In this document: piece by piece, positions 26,064 through 36,345 of the stretch
Layout: every line of letters begins with the position of its first letter
Numbering within the stretch: the stretch's first letter is position 1
From: Bacteroidota bacterium
Lineage (GTDB): Bacteria; Bacteroidota; Ignavibacteria; SZUA-365
Length of the DNA stretch: 36,752 bases
Reading direction: 5' to 3'
NCBI GenBank assembly: GCA_018224345.1
Contig: JAGTUW010000033.1
Coordinates: 1-36,752, forward strand
The notes under the pieces: generated by a model
What the model saw: only the letters and a program-made list of their open reading frames with translations
Databases searched by the model: none
Told to the model about the DNA's origin: nothing
Position numbers and translations under genes: made by a program

Positions 26064-29000
26064 ATGGAAAGCACAGCATACACATCGAAGCACAATATCC
26101 GTCTCGTTACAGCCGCATCGCTCTTCGACGGGCATGATGCGAGCATCAACATCATGCGCCGCATTCTGCAGGCCGGCGGGGCGGAGATCATCCATCTCGG
26201 ACACAACCGCTCCGTTGCCGAGATTGTCGATGCCGCGATCCAGGAGGATGTACAGGGGATTGCCATCTCTTCGTATCAGGGCGGACATATGGAATACCTC
26301 AAGTACATGAAGGATTTGCTCGTGCAACGGGGTGCAGCGCATATCCGGTTGTTTGCGGGCGGGGGTGGTGTCATTGTTCCGGAAGAAATTGCGGAACTGC
26401 ATGCCTACGGAATCGATCGTGTGTTCTCTCCCGAGGATGGCCGCGAGCTCGGTCTGCAGGGAATGATCAACGTCGTTCTCGAGACCTGTGATTTTGCAGC
26501 GGGGCAGGATGAGAGGCTGCGTATCGAGGAAGAACACATGTTCATCGACGGAAAACCGTTGAGTACATCGAACGGTGTGTTGCTGCGTGACAGGAAGCTC
26601 CTCGCTGTCGCCCTGACAGCACTCGAACACCATGACGAGGTGGAGGTCCCGCTTCCGGATGAGCGCGTTGTACCCGTCCTGGGCATCACCGGCACCGGTG
26701 GCGCAGGGAAAAGTTCACTGACCGATGAAATCGTGCGGCGCTTTCTGCAGTCTTTTTCCGATATGCATATCGCCATACTCTCGGTCGATCCTTCGAAGCG
26801 ACGGACTGGCGGAGCGTTACTCGGTGACCGGATCAGGATGAATGCGATTGCGGCGACCGAGCCGGAAGGACATCCGCGGGTCTTCATGCGGAGTTTCGCG
26901 ACCCGGGCAGCCAACACCGCGACATCGCGGGCACTGCACCGTGCCATCGATCTGTGCAAAACCGCAGGCTACGATCTCGTGATTGTAGAAACCGCCGGGA
27001 TAGGGCAGAGCGATTCGGAAATTGTGGATCTCGTCGACGTGAGCATGTACGTGATGACACCGGAATACGGTGCGCAGACACAGCTAGAGAAAATCGACAT
27101 GCTCGATCTTGCGGATATTGTCGTGCTCAACAAGTACGAGAAGCGCGGGGCCGAGGATGCCTTGCGGGACATACGCAAACAGTACAAGCGCAATCGAACA
27201 ATCTTCGATGTCGCTGATGACGAGCTTCCGGTGTATCCGACCATTGCCAGCCAATTCAACGACGTCGGTACACATCACCTGTTCTGGAATATCGTGCGGA
27301 CCCTCGGTGCTCAGACCGGTGTCACATGGACAACGGAATTCGGACGCGAACGTCTGCTGCCGGACAAGGCGGCGGTGATCCCACCGGAACGCGCGCGTTA
27401 CCTTTCGGAAATCGCCGATTCTGTGCAGGACTATAAAACGTGGGTGGAGGAACAGGCGGAGTTCGCTCGACGGTGGGGACAGCTCGAAGGTGCGCGGGTC
27501 GCACTGGTCGAAGCCACAGACCGGAGGGAGTTGAATATTTCCGGCGCTGGCGGGGTCGTGGAAATTTCATCGATCGAAGTGCGGCAGGATCTGTTCAATC
27601 TGCTCGATACTCAGATTGAATATTTCCGTGCGAACATAGCAGCGGAGAATCTCGCCCTGCTCGATCAATGGGAGGATGCACGTGAAGCATACGCGAAGGA
27701 GACGCTGACGACGCGTACCCGCGACCGCGAGATCGTGACCACGTTGCACCACACGACGCTCTCGGGGACGCGCGTACCCAAGGTCTCCCTGCCCCGCTAC
27801 CGGGATCGGGGAGATATCCTGCGATGGATTCTGCTCGAGAATGTCCCGGGCAGCTATCCCTACACTGCGGGCGTGTTTCCATTCAAGCGGGAGAATGAGG
27901 ATCCGACGCGCATGTTTGCCGGGGAAGGGACTCCCGAACGTACCAACCGGCGCTTTCATTATGTCAGTGAAGGACTCCCCGCCGCACGTCTTTCCACGGC
28001 CTTCGACTCGGTCACGCTCTACGGCGAGGACCCTGATGAGCGTCCGGACATCTACGGAAAAATCGGCAATGCCGGTGTAAGTATCTGTACGCTCGACGAC
28101 ATGAAGAAGCTTTACTGCGGGTTCGATCTGACTGCGCCGACGACATCAGTTTCCATGACCATCAACGGGCCTGCGCCGATGATACTCGCCATGTTCATGA
28201 ATACCGCCATCGATCAGGAAGTCGAAAAGTGGCTGGTACGCAACGGTGTGTTCGAGCAGGCGCAACAGGCCATCGATGCTCACTATGCCTCGTTGAACAT
28301 TTCGCGTCCGGTGTATACCGGTATCGGGGATGTTGCCGGCATGTTGCGCGAACTCAATAATCCAGCGCTGCTTGAGGAAGGCCAGGTCCACCGTTATTTC
28401 GGCCTCGGAACTCTGGGTGTGTCGGGGGATTTCTTCGTCGGGAACGGTATCCTCCCGGAAGAGGAGTACGCGCGTATACGCAGTGAAGCGATGTCCGTCG
28501 TCCGCGGTACCGTCCAGGCCGACATTCTCAAGGAAGACCAGGCACAGAACACATGCATATTTTCTACCGAATTTGCATTGCGCATGATGGGCGATATTCA
28601 GGAAAACTTCGTGCGCAACCGTGTCCGCAATTACTATTCCGTTTCCATCAGCGGGTATCACATCGCCGAGGCAGGCGCCAATCCGATATCCCAACTGGCT
28701 TTCACGCTCGCGAACGGCTTCACCTATGCGGAGTATTACCTCTCACGCGGTATGCACATAGATGAATTCGCTCCGAATCTCTCTTATTTTTTCTCGAACG
28801 GAGTCGACGCCGAGTATGCAGTGATAGGACGCGTTGCACGCCGCATATGGTCGGTTGCCATGAAGCGGCTTTATGGGGGAAATGACCGCTCACAGAAACT
28901 CAAATACCATATACAGACCAGCGGACGCAGTCTGCACGCGATGGAAATCGATTTCAACGACATCCGTACAACGTTGCAGGCCTTGTACGCCATCTATGAC

Positions 29001-29609
29001 AACTGCAATTCATTGCATACCAATGCGTATGACGAAGCGATTACCACGCCGACCGAGGAAAGTGTACGGCGCGCCCTGGCCATACAGATGATTATCAACA
29101 AGGAGCTCGGTCTCGCCAGAAACGAAAATCCTCTGCAGGGGGCTTTCATTATCGAGGAACTGACCGATCTCGTCGAAGAAGCCGTGCTCCTGGAATTCCG
29201 TCGCATCTCGGATCGCGGTGGTGTGCTCGGCGCGATGGAGACGATGTATCAGCGGGGGAAAATTCAGGAGGAATCAATGCTGTATGAGCACAGGAAACAT
29301 TCCGGTGAACTCCCCATCGTCGGCGTCAATATGTTCCTGCGCAAACGGAATCCCGGCGATGCGGAAATGCAGCCACCTGAACTGATGCGTTCCACCGAGG
29401 CCGAAAAGCTGCAGCAGATCGAAAACCTGCGTGCTTTCCAGCAGCGTAATGCCACCGCTTCCCCCGAGGCAATCTCATCAGTGCAGCACGCCGCACAGGA
29501 GCATCGCAATGTCTTCGATGCGTTGCTCGAATGTGTCAAAGTCGCTTCGCTCGGACAAATATCCACCGGCCTCTATGATGTCGGAGGACAGTACAGGAGA
29601 AATATGTGA
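26064..29609 (+). CDS. icmF: Fused isobutyryl-CoA mutase IcmF (B12-binding domain + MeaB-type GTPase + mutase large subunit)
   Basis: 1181 aa from ATG 26064; N-terminal B12 domain '[31 protein letters not shown]'; GTPase '[22 protein letters not shown]', '[21 protein letters not shown]'; mutase '[13 protein letters not shown]', 'AQNTCIF', '[14 protein letters not shown]', '[44 protein letters not shown]'. Confidence 0.95.
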   Translation: MESTAYTSKHNIRLVTAASLFDGHDASINIMRRILQAGGAEIIHLGHNRSVAEIVDAAIQEDVQGIAISSYQGGHMEYLKYMKDLLVQRGAAHIRLFAGGGGVIVPEEIAELHAYGIDRVFSPEDGRELGLQGMINVVLETCDFAAGQDERLRIEEEHMFIDGKPLSTSNGVLLRDRKLLAVALTALEHHDEVEVPLPDERVVPVLGITGTGGAGKSSLTDEIVRRFLQSFSDMHIAILSVDPSKRRTGGALLGDRIRMNAIAATEPEGHPRVFMRSFATRAANTATSRALHRAIDLCKTAGYDLVIVETAGIGQSDSEIVDLVDVSMYVMTPEYGAQTQLEKIDMLDLADIVVLNKYEKRGAEDALRDIRKQYKRNRTIFDVADDELPVYPTIASQFNDVGTHHLFWNIVRTLGAQTGVTWTTEFGRERLLPDKAAVIPPERARYLSEIADSVQDYKTWVEEQAEFARRWGQLEGARVALVEATDRRELNISGAGGVVEISSIEVRQDLFNLLDTQIEYFRANIAAENLALLDQWEDAREAYAKETLTTRTRDREIVTTLHHTTLSGTRVPKVSLPRYRDRGDILRWILLENVPGSYPYTAGVFPFKRENEDPTRMFAGEGTPERTNRRFHYVSEGLPAARLSTAFDSVTLYGEDPDERPDIYGKIGNAGVSICTLDDMKKLYCGFDLTAPTTSVSMTINGPAPMILAMFMNTAIDQEVEKWLVRNGVFEQAQQAIDAHYASLNISRPVYTGIGDVAGMLRELNNPALLEEGQVHRYFGLGTLGVSGDFFVGNGILPEEEYARIRSEAMSVVRGTVQADILKEDQAQNTCIFSTEFALRMMGDIQENFVRNRVRNYYSVSISGYHIAEAGANPISQLAFTLANGFTYAEYYLSRGMHIDEFAPNLSYFFSNGVDAEYAVIGRVARRIWSVAMKRLYGGNDRSQKLKYHIQTSGRSLHAMEIDFNDIRTTLQALYAIYDNCNSLHTNAYDEAITTPTEESVRRALAIQMIINKELGLARNENPLQGAFIIEELTDLVEEAVLLEFRRISDRGGVLGAMETMYQRGKIQEESMLYEHRKHSGELPIVGVNMFLRKRNPGDAEMQPPELMRSTEAEKLQQIENLRAFQQRNATASPEAISSVQHAAQEHRNVFDALLECVKVASLGQISTGLYDVGGQYRRNM

Positions 29610-29687
29610 TATGGGTGGACACGAACACAGAAATCTCCCGTCCACCAGCCGTTGTGCGGTGTACCGGATGAAGACGGAGCGCCCGCG

Positions 29688-30539
29688 ATGAATCTATCGA
29701 CGCGACAGAAAATACGTATCGCAAACATGCTCTACCGGTCGCTCCGTTTTTTTGGCGTTCGTCGTCATCGCAGCAAGGTCATCGATGGCATTACATACGA
29801 ACTGGATCTTGCCGAGGGGATTGATCTGTCTCTCTTTCTTTTCGGGTCCTTTCAGAAGCATGTCCTTCCTGACGTCGTCCCTGTGGATGTACCAGTCACG
29901 ATCCTCGATGTCGGTGCGAATGCCGGAGTGATGAGTCTGCAATATGCGCGGAAATTTCCGCTTGCGACAATACATGCATTCGAACCGTCGGATTACGCGA
30001 ACGAGCGTTTCGATCGGAATCTGCACGTGAACCCCGGACTGGCCTCGCGGATACACCGCGTAAAGACATTTGTCTCCGATACCGTCGATGTGAGCGAGTC
30101 CTATGTCAGCTATTCGAGTTGGCGTATCGATTCCCTCCGGGGAGAGCGGCACCCTGTGCATCTCGGTAGTTCGCATGCTACGGTCGACCGCTATCTGACC
30201 ATCGACGCCTACTGCGAGACTGAGGGGATTGACGACGTCGCGTTCATCAAAATCGATACTGACGGCTACGAATACGAAGTGCTGCGCGGCGCCGCAAGCA
30301 CGATCTCGATACAGCGCCCTGCCGTGGTTTTCGAACTGGCCACCTATATACTTGAGGAGCGGGGTATTGCATGGCCGGAACTGATTGCGCCACTCACTGC
30401 GCATGGGTATGTCTTCTCGGACTCACGGACCGGCAGACGGATTGACGACCGCCTCCTCGACGTACCCGTTCCCCGCGCCGGCTCCATCGATGTTCTTGCC
30501 CTGCCACCCGAAGCGTCCGCGGGCCGTCGCACGGGGTAG
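29688..30539 (+). CDS. FkbM-family SAM-dependent methyltransferase
   Basis: 'VPVTILDVGANAGVMSLQYARKFPLATIHAFEPSDYANERFDRNL' and 'IDDVAFIKIDTDGYEYEVLRGAASTI'; ATG at 29688 preferred over ORF start 29652. Confidence 0.85.
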   Translation: MNLSTRQKIRIANMLYRSLRFFGVRRHRSKVIDGITYELDLAEGIDLSLFLFGSFQKHVLPDVVPVDVPVTILDVGANAGVMSLQYARKFPLATIHAFEPSDYANERFDRNLHVNPGLASRIHRVKTFVSDTVDVSESYVSYSSWRIDSLRGERHPVHLGSSHATVDRYLTIDAYCETEGIDDVAFIKIDTDGYEYEVLRGAASTISIQRPAVVFELATYILEERGIAWPELIAPLTAHGYVFSDSRTGRRIDDRLLDVPVPRAGSIDVLALPPEASAGRRTG

Positions 30540-30601
30540 ATCCCGGGCGGGGCACGGGACAATCCTCCCCGGAGAGTAATAAGGAAACGCAGAGGATGAC
30601 G

Positions 30602-31681
30602 CTATCGGAGTGTATGTTCGCGCGCACGTCGTTCCAGTGCGTTGGAGATGACCATCTGACGGAGTGCACGCAGGCGTCGGGCAAGTGGTGAACCTTCTGC
30701 TTCAGTGTCACTGAGCTGCTCGAATACCTCCGATCCGGAGAGAAAGAATCCATCACTGGTATCTGGCAGAATGAAGGGGAGATACAGCATTGTTGCCGCC
30801 CTGGCGAGACTGTTGCCGGGCCGGGAGAGAACAGGAATCCAGGGCATACCGTCGGCTGCGTAGGTATCGACATCACGCATTGCAAAAAACAGCTTTGTTT
30901 CACTTCCCGCTTCATTTCTGTATGCAGCAAACAAGGTGTCATTGACTGCTGCTCCGGGCGCATTCTGCCGGTCAGGCGCAGACAGTATACCGCCATCGAG
31001 CTGCCGGATATACATCATCGGGGTGTGTCCCCTGCCCAGTCGTGCCTCCAGCGCTCCGGAGAAGACCCCACGGATATCTTCAAGCAGTTGCAGCCAGTCT
31101 GTGGCCGACACGGCCGGGTTTCCGAACAGCCCGTCGAGCAACAGTGCGTCTGCGCCGCATTCCCGCGCGATTGCCGCGATGTCGAGGAGCATGTCGCGAT
31201 ACTGCTGGAGAAAGCTGCTCGTGATCTTCACCGGGGGTTGATCATGCATTGTGCTGCCGTCCCAGTACACAGGGGAAAGGCTGACACCGAGGCCTGCAGC
31301 ACGCGCCTGCCTCACGATATCCTGCACACGGATGAAATCGAAGCCATCGTATTCGAGGCGGCGGGGGGAGGGTATCCACAGCGGCAGGCGGATGAGAATC
31401 CAGTTCACGCCATTCGCATGTAATTGTACACAGGCGGCAGCATTCACGCGATTGCGCAGCTCCTCGATCGGCAACACGGGGAGGGCGAGTCCTCTTCTCA
31501 TGCTGATATTTTTTCCTGTATCCAGTGAAACGGCAGCCGGAATCGTCTCTTGTTCCTGCGGAGAGAACCAGCCGGCCTGCCCTGCAAACCACAGCAGGGC
31601 AGCGACCATCACCGCAGCGATAAACCATGTCGCGGCGCGTTCTTTTGCCGGACGAAGCTCATTCTCCAGCATTGGTGACAA
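30602..31681 (-). CDS. Membrane-anchored TIM-barrel glycosidase-like protein (GH113-like, tentative)
   Basis: 359-aa ORF; TM 'WFIAAVMVAALLWFAGQAGWF'; 'MRRGLALPV..LHANGVNWILIRLPLWIPSPRR..IVRQARAAGLGVSLSPVYWD' resembles the start of glycosidase TIM barrels; overlaps the mfd stop by 23 bp. Confidence 0.6.
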   Translation of the reverse strand: MSPMLENELRPAKERAATWFIAAVMVAALLWFAGQAGWFSPQEQETIPAAVSLDTGKNISMRRGLALPVLPIEELRNRVNAAACVQLHANGVNWILIRLPLWIPSPRRLEYDGFDFIRVQDIVRQARAAGLGVSLSPVYWDGSTMHDQPPVKITSSFLQQYRDMLLDIAAIARECGADALLLDGLFGNPAVSATDWLQLLEDIRGVFSGALEARLGRGHTPMMYIRQLDGGILSAPDRQNAPGAAVNDTLFAAYRNEAGSETKLFFAMRDVDTYAADGMPWIPVLSRPGNSLARAATMLYLPFILPDTSDGFFLSGSEVFEQLSDTEAEGSPLARRLRALRQMVISNALERRAREHTLR

Positions 31682-34600
31682 CCTCCTCCATCTCCAGCAT
31701 CAATGTACGCACTTCTTCGGGGGATTTGATATTGTTGACGAGAATGCGGACCTGCTTGTTGTCCTGCTCCATTTTCACGCGTTCGCGGTTCGTGAGCACC
31801 CAGGCCATAAGGGTTTGAAAATGGCGTTCGTAGAATACTTCGTCATCGGGCGGGGGCATAGCGATGTTCAGGCGAGTCTGCTCAAGTGTTACACGGGCGA
31901 GCCGGATACGTGCGGCGATCAGACGAACGCGTACGGAATACAGCAGATCCTGTGCTTCGCGGGGAAGCACGCCGAAACGATCCGTGAGCTCGGCTGCGAT
32001 CTCATCGATTTCTTCGTCGGTCTCGCAATTATAGAGTCGTTTGTACAGGTCGAAGCGCTCGGTTGCGTTCCGCACGTAGCCGTGCGGCAGATAGGAGTCG
32101 AGACCGAGTTCCATGACCACATCGGCACGAGGACGCAACGGCCGTTCCTCATCGGGAAACAGGCCGGCGAATTCCTCCGCCTTCAACTCCTGTACTGCTT
32201 CATCGAGTGTGGCCATGTAGAGATCGAAGCCGATCTCACTGATAAAGCCGCTTTGTTCGGCGCCAAGCAGATTCCCGGCGCCGCGGATTTCCATATCACG
32301 CATCGCAAGCTGGAATCCCGTCCCGAGTTCGGAAAACTCCTCGATGGCCTGCAGCCGCTTGAGTGCTTCGCGCGTGAATTTCACACGGGGAGAGAACAGC
32401 AGATAGGCATAGGCCTGCACATTCGACCGGCCCACGCGGCCGCGCAGTTGATACAGTTCGGCCAGCCCGAAATGATGCGCCTTGTTGATGAAAATTGTGT
32501 TCGCATTCGGGATATCAAGGCCGCTTTCTATAATTTTTGTGGCGACCAGCACATCGATCTTCTTCTCCATGAATCGCAGCATGACGCGTTCAAGTTCACT
32601 TCCCTTCATTTGTCCGTGTGCGACAGATATGCGCACACCGGGAAGATACCCGCGGAGGGTGTCGGCAAGTTCCTCGAGATCCTGAACACGGTCGTTGACA
32701 AAAAAGATCTGTCCGCCACGTTCGAGTTCGCGTTCGACTCCCTCGACGATGGCCTCGCGTTCGAATTGAAGGATATGTGTCTCGATCGGGAGCCTGTTTT
32801 TCGGTGGTGTTTCTATTATGGAAAGATCGCGGGCTCCGAGCAGGGAGAAATTGAGCGTACGAGGAATCGGGGTTGCGGTCATGGTGAGCGTGTCGACGTT
32901 ACTCCGGAGTTGCCTCAGTTTTTCCTTGGCGGTCACACCGAAACGATGCTCCTCGTCGATAATGAGCAGGCCGAGATTTCTGAAATCGATATCCTTGCTG
33001 AGCAGGCGATGCGTTCCGATGAGAATATCGATGGAAGCGCGGGACAGTTTCGCTATGACATCTTTCTGTTCCCTGGTCGATTTGAAGCGGGAGATCGATT
33101 CCACCACCACAGAGTAGCGGTGCAGGCGATCATGGAAGGTGTGGTAATGCTGTTGAGCGAGAATGGTTGTGGGGACGAGCACGGCAACCTGCTTTCCGTC
33201 GAGTACTGCCTTGAACGCCGCACGCACAGCCACTTCCGTTTTCCCATAGCCGACATCTCCACAGACCAGCCGGTCCATCGGCACCGGTTGCTCCATGTCG
33301 CGTTTGACGTCCACCGTCGCTTTCGCCTGATCCGGTGTATCTTCGTAAAGAAATGACGCCTCCATTTCCTTTTGCCAGCTCGTGTCGGACGAGAACGCAT
33401 GTCCTTCGGACAGCTTGCGTTGAGCATAGAGTTGTATCAGGTCGCGGGCGATGTCTTTGAGTCGCTTCCTGGTTTTTGCGCGCATGCGCTCCCAGGCACC
33501 GCTGCCGAGCCTGGAGAGTCGTGGCAGTTGTCCTTCTTCCGAACTGTACTTCTGTAACTTGTTGATGTAGTTCAGATTCACGTACAGCGTGTCTTCTTCA
33601 GCGTACACGAGTTTCGCTGTTTCCTGCAACCCGCCATTGACGGTGATGGTTTCGAAACCGAGGAATTTCCCTATTCCCTTGTCCGCATGGACCACGTAAT
33701 CACCGATGCGGAGTTGTTTCATATCACGGAGTGACAGTCCCTTGATGCCCCTGGCCGTCCGTTTTTGAATATGGCGCCGATTGAAGATCTGATGTTCGGT
33801 AAGCACAGCCAGCCCGAGAGACGGCAGGATAAAGCCTTCGGTAAGAGGGCAGTAATGCAGATGGTACGCGGCCGACTCAGGTGGTAGCGGGTCATCGTCA
33901 GCGACCTCTACGGCACTGTGCAGCAGTTCTTCGAGACGCTGCATTTGCTCGACCGAGTCGGCAACGAGATGCACTGCCATTCCGCGCTCAGTGAGTTGCG
34001 CGATCGTCTCCCGCAGTTGGCGGATAGAGCCGTTCATCGAAGGCTGGGATTCGCTCGCCCCCTCCACTGTTGCGCCGCACTGTTGCGGGACAACGGAATA
34101 CATCAGCGAGGGGAAGCGTGCTTTCAGCGCTATGGGTAATTCCGCCTGATCCGATTCCGCCACGCGTTGTATGATTTCATCCATACCGTCAAAAACCAGC
34201 ATTGCGCGGGTATCGAAAAAATCGTCCATACGGCTACGTGTCAGCGATTCATCATCGAGGAAGAGGGAAGTGACGAAGGCGACGGTGTCGAGTTGATGAA
34301 GAGAGCGTTGCGACAGCGGATCAAACTCACGAATCGACTCGATATCGTCACCGAAAAATTCAAGACGGAGAGGATTGTCGAAGCCGACGGGAAAGATGTC
34401 GACGATGCCACCGCGCAGCGCAAATTCTCCGGTCGTGGAAACGAAATCCGCCTGTTCGAAGCCGCCGAAGGACAGTCGTTTGATAAGTTCAAGCTGGGGA
34501 ATGCACGGTCCCGGCTTCAGATGCACCGATTGTGCGCGTATATCCTTCACAGAGGGAAATTCTCTTGTGACGGTACGGATGTCGGTTACCACAAAGCGGT

Positions 34601-34979
34601 GTGGTGTGTCGGTCAGTGAGCGTAGTGCGTCAGCGTTTTCGGCAAAGGTGCTCGTGATGTTGCGGATTGTTTTCTGCATGCGCGAATATCGTTCACCGAT
34701 ATAGAGCACATCTTCGTCACCGAGAAGCAGAGAAAGATCACTCCACCGCTCCTGGGCGTTCTGGGCGTCAGGTGCAATCAGTACGAACTGCCTGTCCCCC
34801 CGTGTGAACAATTCCGCGAGCAGAATACTTTTCAATGACCCGTGCATCCCGCGCAATTGTACACAGGCGCCGGTGCCGGGCAAGGCCTTCGACAGTGTTT
34901 CGAGCAACGCTGAAGAGGAGATCGGAGAGAGAAAATCCAGTTGTGGCGTCGTTTCGGCGCGGGTGCTGACCGCGGTCAT
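31659..34979 (-). CDS. mfd: Transcription-repair coupling factor
   Basis: 'FSLRGGIVDIFP'-type motif (FALRGGIVDIFPVGFDNPLRLEFFGDDIESIREFDP), RID 'LRIGDYVVHADKGIGKFLGFETI', helicase motifs 'MDRLVCGDVGYGKTEVAVRAAFKAV', 'LLIIDEEHRFGV', 'TLTMTATPIPRTL', 'QLRGRVGRSNVQAYAYLL'. Confidence 0.97.
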   Translation of the reverse strand: MTAVSTRAETTPQLDFLSPISSSALLETLSKALPGTGACVQLRGMHGSLKSILLAELFTRGDRQFVLIAPDAQNAQERWSDLSLLLGDEDVLYIGERYSRMQKTIRNITSTFAENADALRSLTDTPHRFVVTDIRTVTREFPSVKDIRAQSVHLKPGPCIPQLELIKRLSFGGFEQADFVSTTGEFALRGGIVDIFPVGFDNPLRLEFFGDDIESIREFDPLSQRSLHQLDTVAFVTSLFLDDESLTRSRMDDFFDTRAMLVFDGMDEIIQRVAESDQAELPIALKARFPSLMYSVVPQQCGATVEGASESQPSMNGSIRQLRETIAQLTERGMAVHLVADSVEQMQRLEELLHSAVEVADDDPLPPESAAYHLHYCPLTEGFILPSLGLAVLTEHQIFNRRHIQKRTARGIKGLSLRDMKQLRIGDYVVHADKGIGKFLGFETITVNGGLQETAKLVYAEEDTLYVNLNYINKLQKYSSEEGQLPRLSRLGSGAWERMRAKTRKRLKDIARDLIQLYAQRKLSEGHAFSSDTSWQKEMEASFLYEDTPDQAKATVDVKRDMEQPVPMDRLVCGDVGYGKTEVAVRAAFKAVLDGKQVAVLVPTTILAQQHYHTFHDRLHRYSVVVESISRFKSTREQKDVIAKLSRASIDILIGTHRLLSKDIDFRNLGLLIIDEEHRFGVTAKEKLRQLRSNVDTLTMTATPIPRTLNFSLLGARDLSIIETPPKNRLPIETHILQFEREAIVEGVERELERGGQIFFVNDRVQDLEELADTLRGYLPGVRISVAHGQMKGSELERVMLRFMEKKIDVLVATKIIESGLDIPNANTIFINKAHHFGLAELYQLRGRVGRSNVQAYAYLLFSPRVKFTREALKRLQAIEEFSELGTGFQLAMRDMEIRGAGNLLGAEQSGFISEIGFDLYMATLDEAVQELKAEEFAGLFPDEERPLRPRADVVMELGLDSYLPHGYVRNATERFDLYKRLYNCETDEEIDEIAAELTDRFGVLPREAQDLLYSVRVRLIAARIRLARVTLEQTRLNIAMPPPDDEVFYERHFQTLMAWVLTNRERVKMEQDNKQVRILVNNIKSPEEVRTLMLEMEEVVTNAGE

Positions 34980-35302
34980 ACGTCGGATGCCTCCGATGCT
35001 TCTGGACAGAGACTGCGCAGATACGCGAAATCATAAATGCCCGTATGATGGCCATCGGCCCAGATCAACTGCAGGGCATAATGTCCCTGCTGCTTGATTT
35101 CGCTGATCGTCATCGCGTCGGCGGTGTACAATGGGATGTAAAATGGGCCCTTTGATTTTGCTTCCGTCGTGCAGACGGCGCAGGGACATTTCTTCCGCAG
35201 CAGGCTGAGGGGATAGTGACAGCTGAGGCCGTCGGTCCACGTAATGAGCAGAAGTTTCCCGTCTTCCGAGCGGCGGATACGGACTGGTACGGGTTGTGAC
35301 AT
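34976..35302 (-). CDS. DUF971 domain-containing protein
   Basis: 108 aa; 'KLLLITWTDGLSCHYPLSLLRKKCPCAVC' and 'GHYALQLIWADGHHTGIYDFAYLRSLC'; stop overlaps the mfd start by 4 bp. Confidence 0.85.
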   Translation of the reverse strand: MSQPVPVRIRRSEDGKLLLITWTDGLSCHYPLSLLRKKCPCAVCTTEAKSKGPFYIPLYTADAMTISEIKQQGHYALQLIWADGHHTGIYDFAYLRSLCPEASEASDV

Positions 35303-35372
35303 GGTGCATATTCCATTGAATAATCTGGTCTATTACAAAAGATACGAATTCTTTGGACGTCGATCACGTTTA

Positions 35373-35394
35373 CTGCGGTCTCGCATGACCGCAG
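35373..35394. promoter_or_regulatory. Perfect inverted repeat in the DUF971/pyrF divergent intergenic region
   Basis: CTGCGGTC-TCGCAT-GACCGCAG (8-bp arms, 6-nt loop), followed by CCCTGTTTTTG. Confidence 0.45.
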
Positions 35395-35529
35395 CCCTGT
35401 TTTTGCCATTTTCTCTGCAGCTCCATGAATACCTGTTACATCAGAGGCGGTTTGAAAAAGCATTGCCTTTGATGCGGTTTCAGGCTATTTTTACATCTTA
35501 TATTGTCTTTCGCACATCCGGTTGGATTC

Positions 35530-36345
35530 ATGCATTTTTACGAAAAACTAGACGCCGCAACAAACGCAGCCGACAGTCTGCTGTGTGTCGGTCTCGATAC
35601 CGACCCCACCAAGCTGCCGGCACATCTCGGGACCGGCACTGATGCCATCATCCTCTTCAACCGCGCCATCGTCGAGGCGACAGCCGACCTGGTACAGAGC
35701 TACAAACTCAATCTGGCTTTCTATGAATCCATGGGGGCGGAAGGATATGAGGTCATTCGCGCGACGCTCGATGCCATTCCCGGGCATATCGTCACTATCG
35801 GCGATGCGAAACGGGGCGATATCGGCAATACCTCGTCGATGTATGCAAAAGCGATGTTCGAGGACTTCGGTTTTGATGCGACCACGGTGGCACCGTATAT
35901 GGGACGCGATTCCGTCGAACCGTTCCTGCGATATGGGAAACATGGCGTCTTCGTTCTTGCTCTGACATCGAACAAGGGATCAAAGGATTTTCAATATCTG
36001 AATGTCGACGGTGATCCATTGTACAAACATGTCGTCCGCACGCTTCTCGGCTGGAATTCGGAAAATAATCTCGGGCTGGTCGTCGGCGCGACGCATCCTT
36101 CGGAACTGGAAGAAATTCGCGCCATGGCAGGCGATGTGCCTCTGCTGATTCCCGGACTCGGGGCCCAGGGCGGCAATGTGGAATTGAGTGTTCGCGCCGG
36201 TTGCACTTCCGATGGAATGCGCGCGGTGTTCAATTCCAGTCGTGGTATCCTCTATGCATCCACCGGAGAGGATTTTGCCGAACACGCCCGTGCCGAAGCA
36301 TTGAAACTGAAGGAACAAATCAATTCCTGTCGCGGCCGGTCGTGA
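35530..36345 (+). CDS. pyrF: Orotidine 5'-phosphate decarboxylase (type 2)
   Basis: 'DSLLCVGLDTDPTKLP', 'LNLAFYESMGAEGYEVI', 'TIGDAKRGDIGNTSSMYAKAMF', 'LALTSNKGSKDFQ', 'LIPGLGAQGG'; ATG at 35530. Confidence 0.95.
   Translation: MHFYEKLDAATNAADSLLCVGLDTDPTKLPAHLGTGTDAIILFNRAIVEATADLVQSYKLNLAFYESMGAEGYEVIRATLDAIPGHIVTIGDAKRGDIGNTSSMYAKAMFEDFGFDATTVAPYMGRDSVEPFLRYGKHGVFVLALTSNKGSKDFQYLNVDGDPLYKHVVRTLLGWNSENNLGLVVGATHPSELEEIRAMAGDVPLLIPGLGAQGGNVELSVRAGCTSDGMRAVFNSSRGILYASTGEDFAEHARAEALKLKEQINSCRGRS

Noticed and set aside
31251-33356. 701-aa plus-strand ORF
   Set aside because: Antisense to mfd and the 359-aa gene, which have clear family motifs; no domain recognised in the translation.
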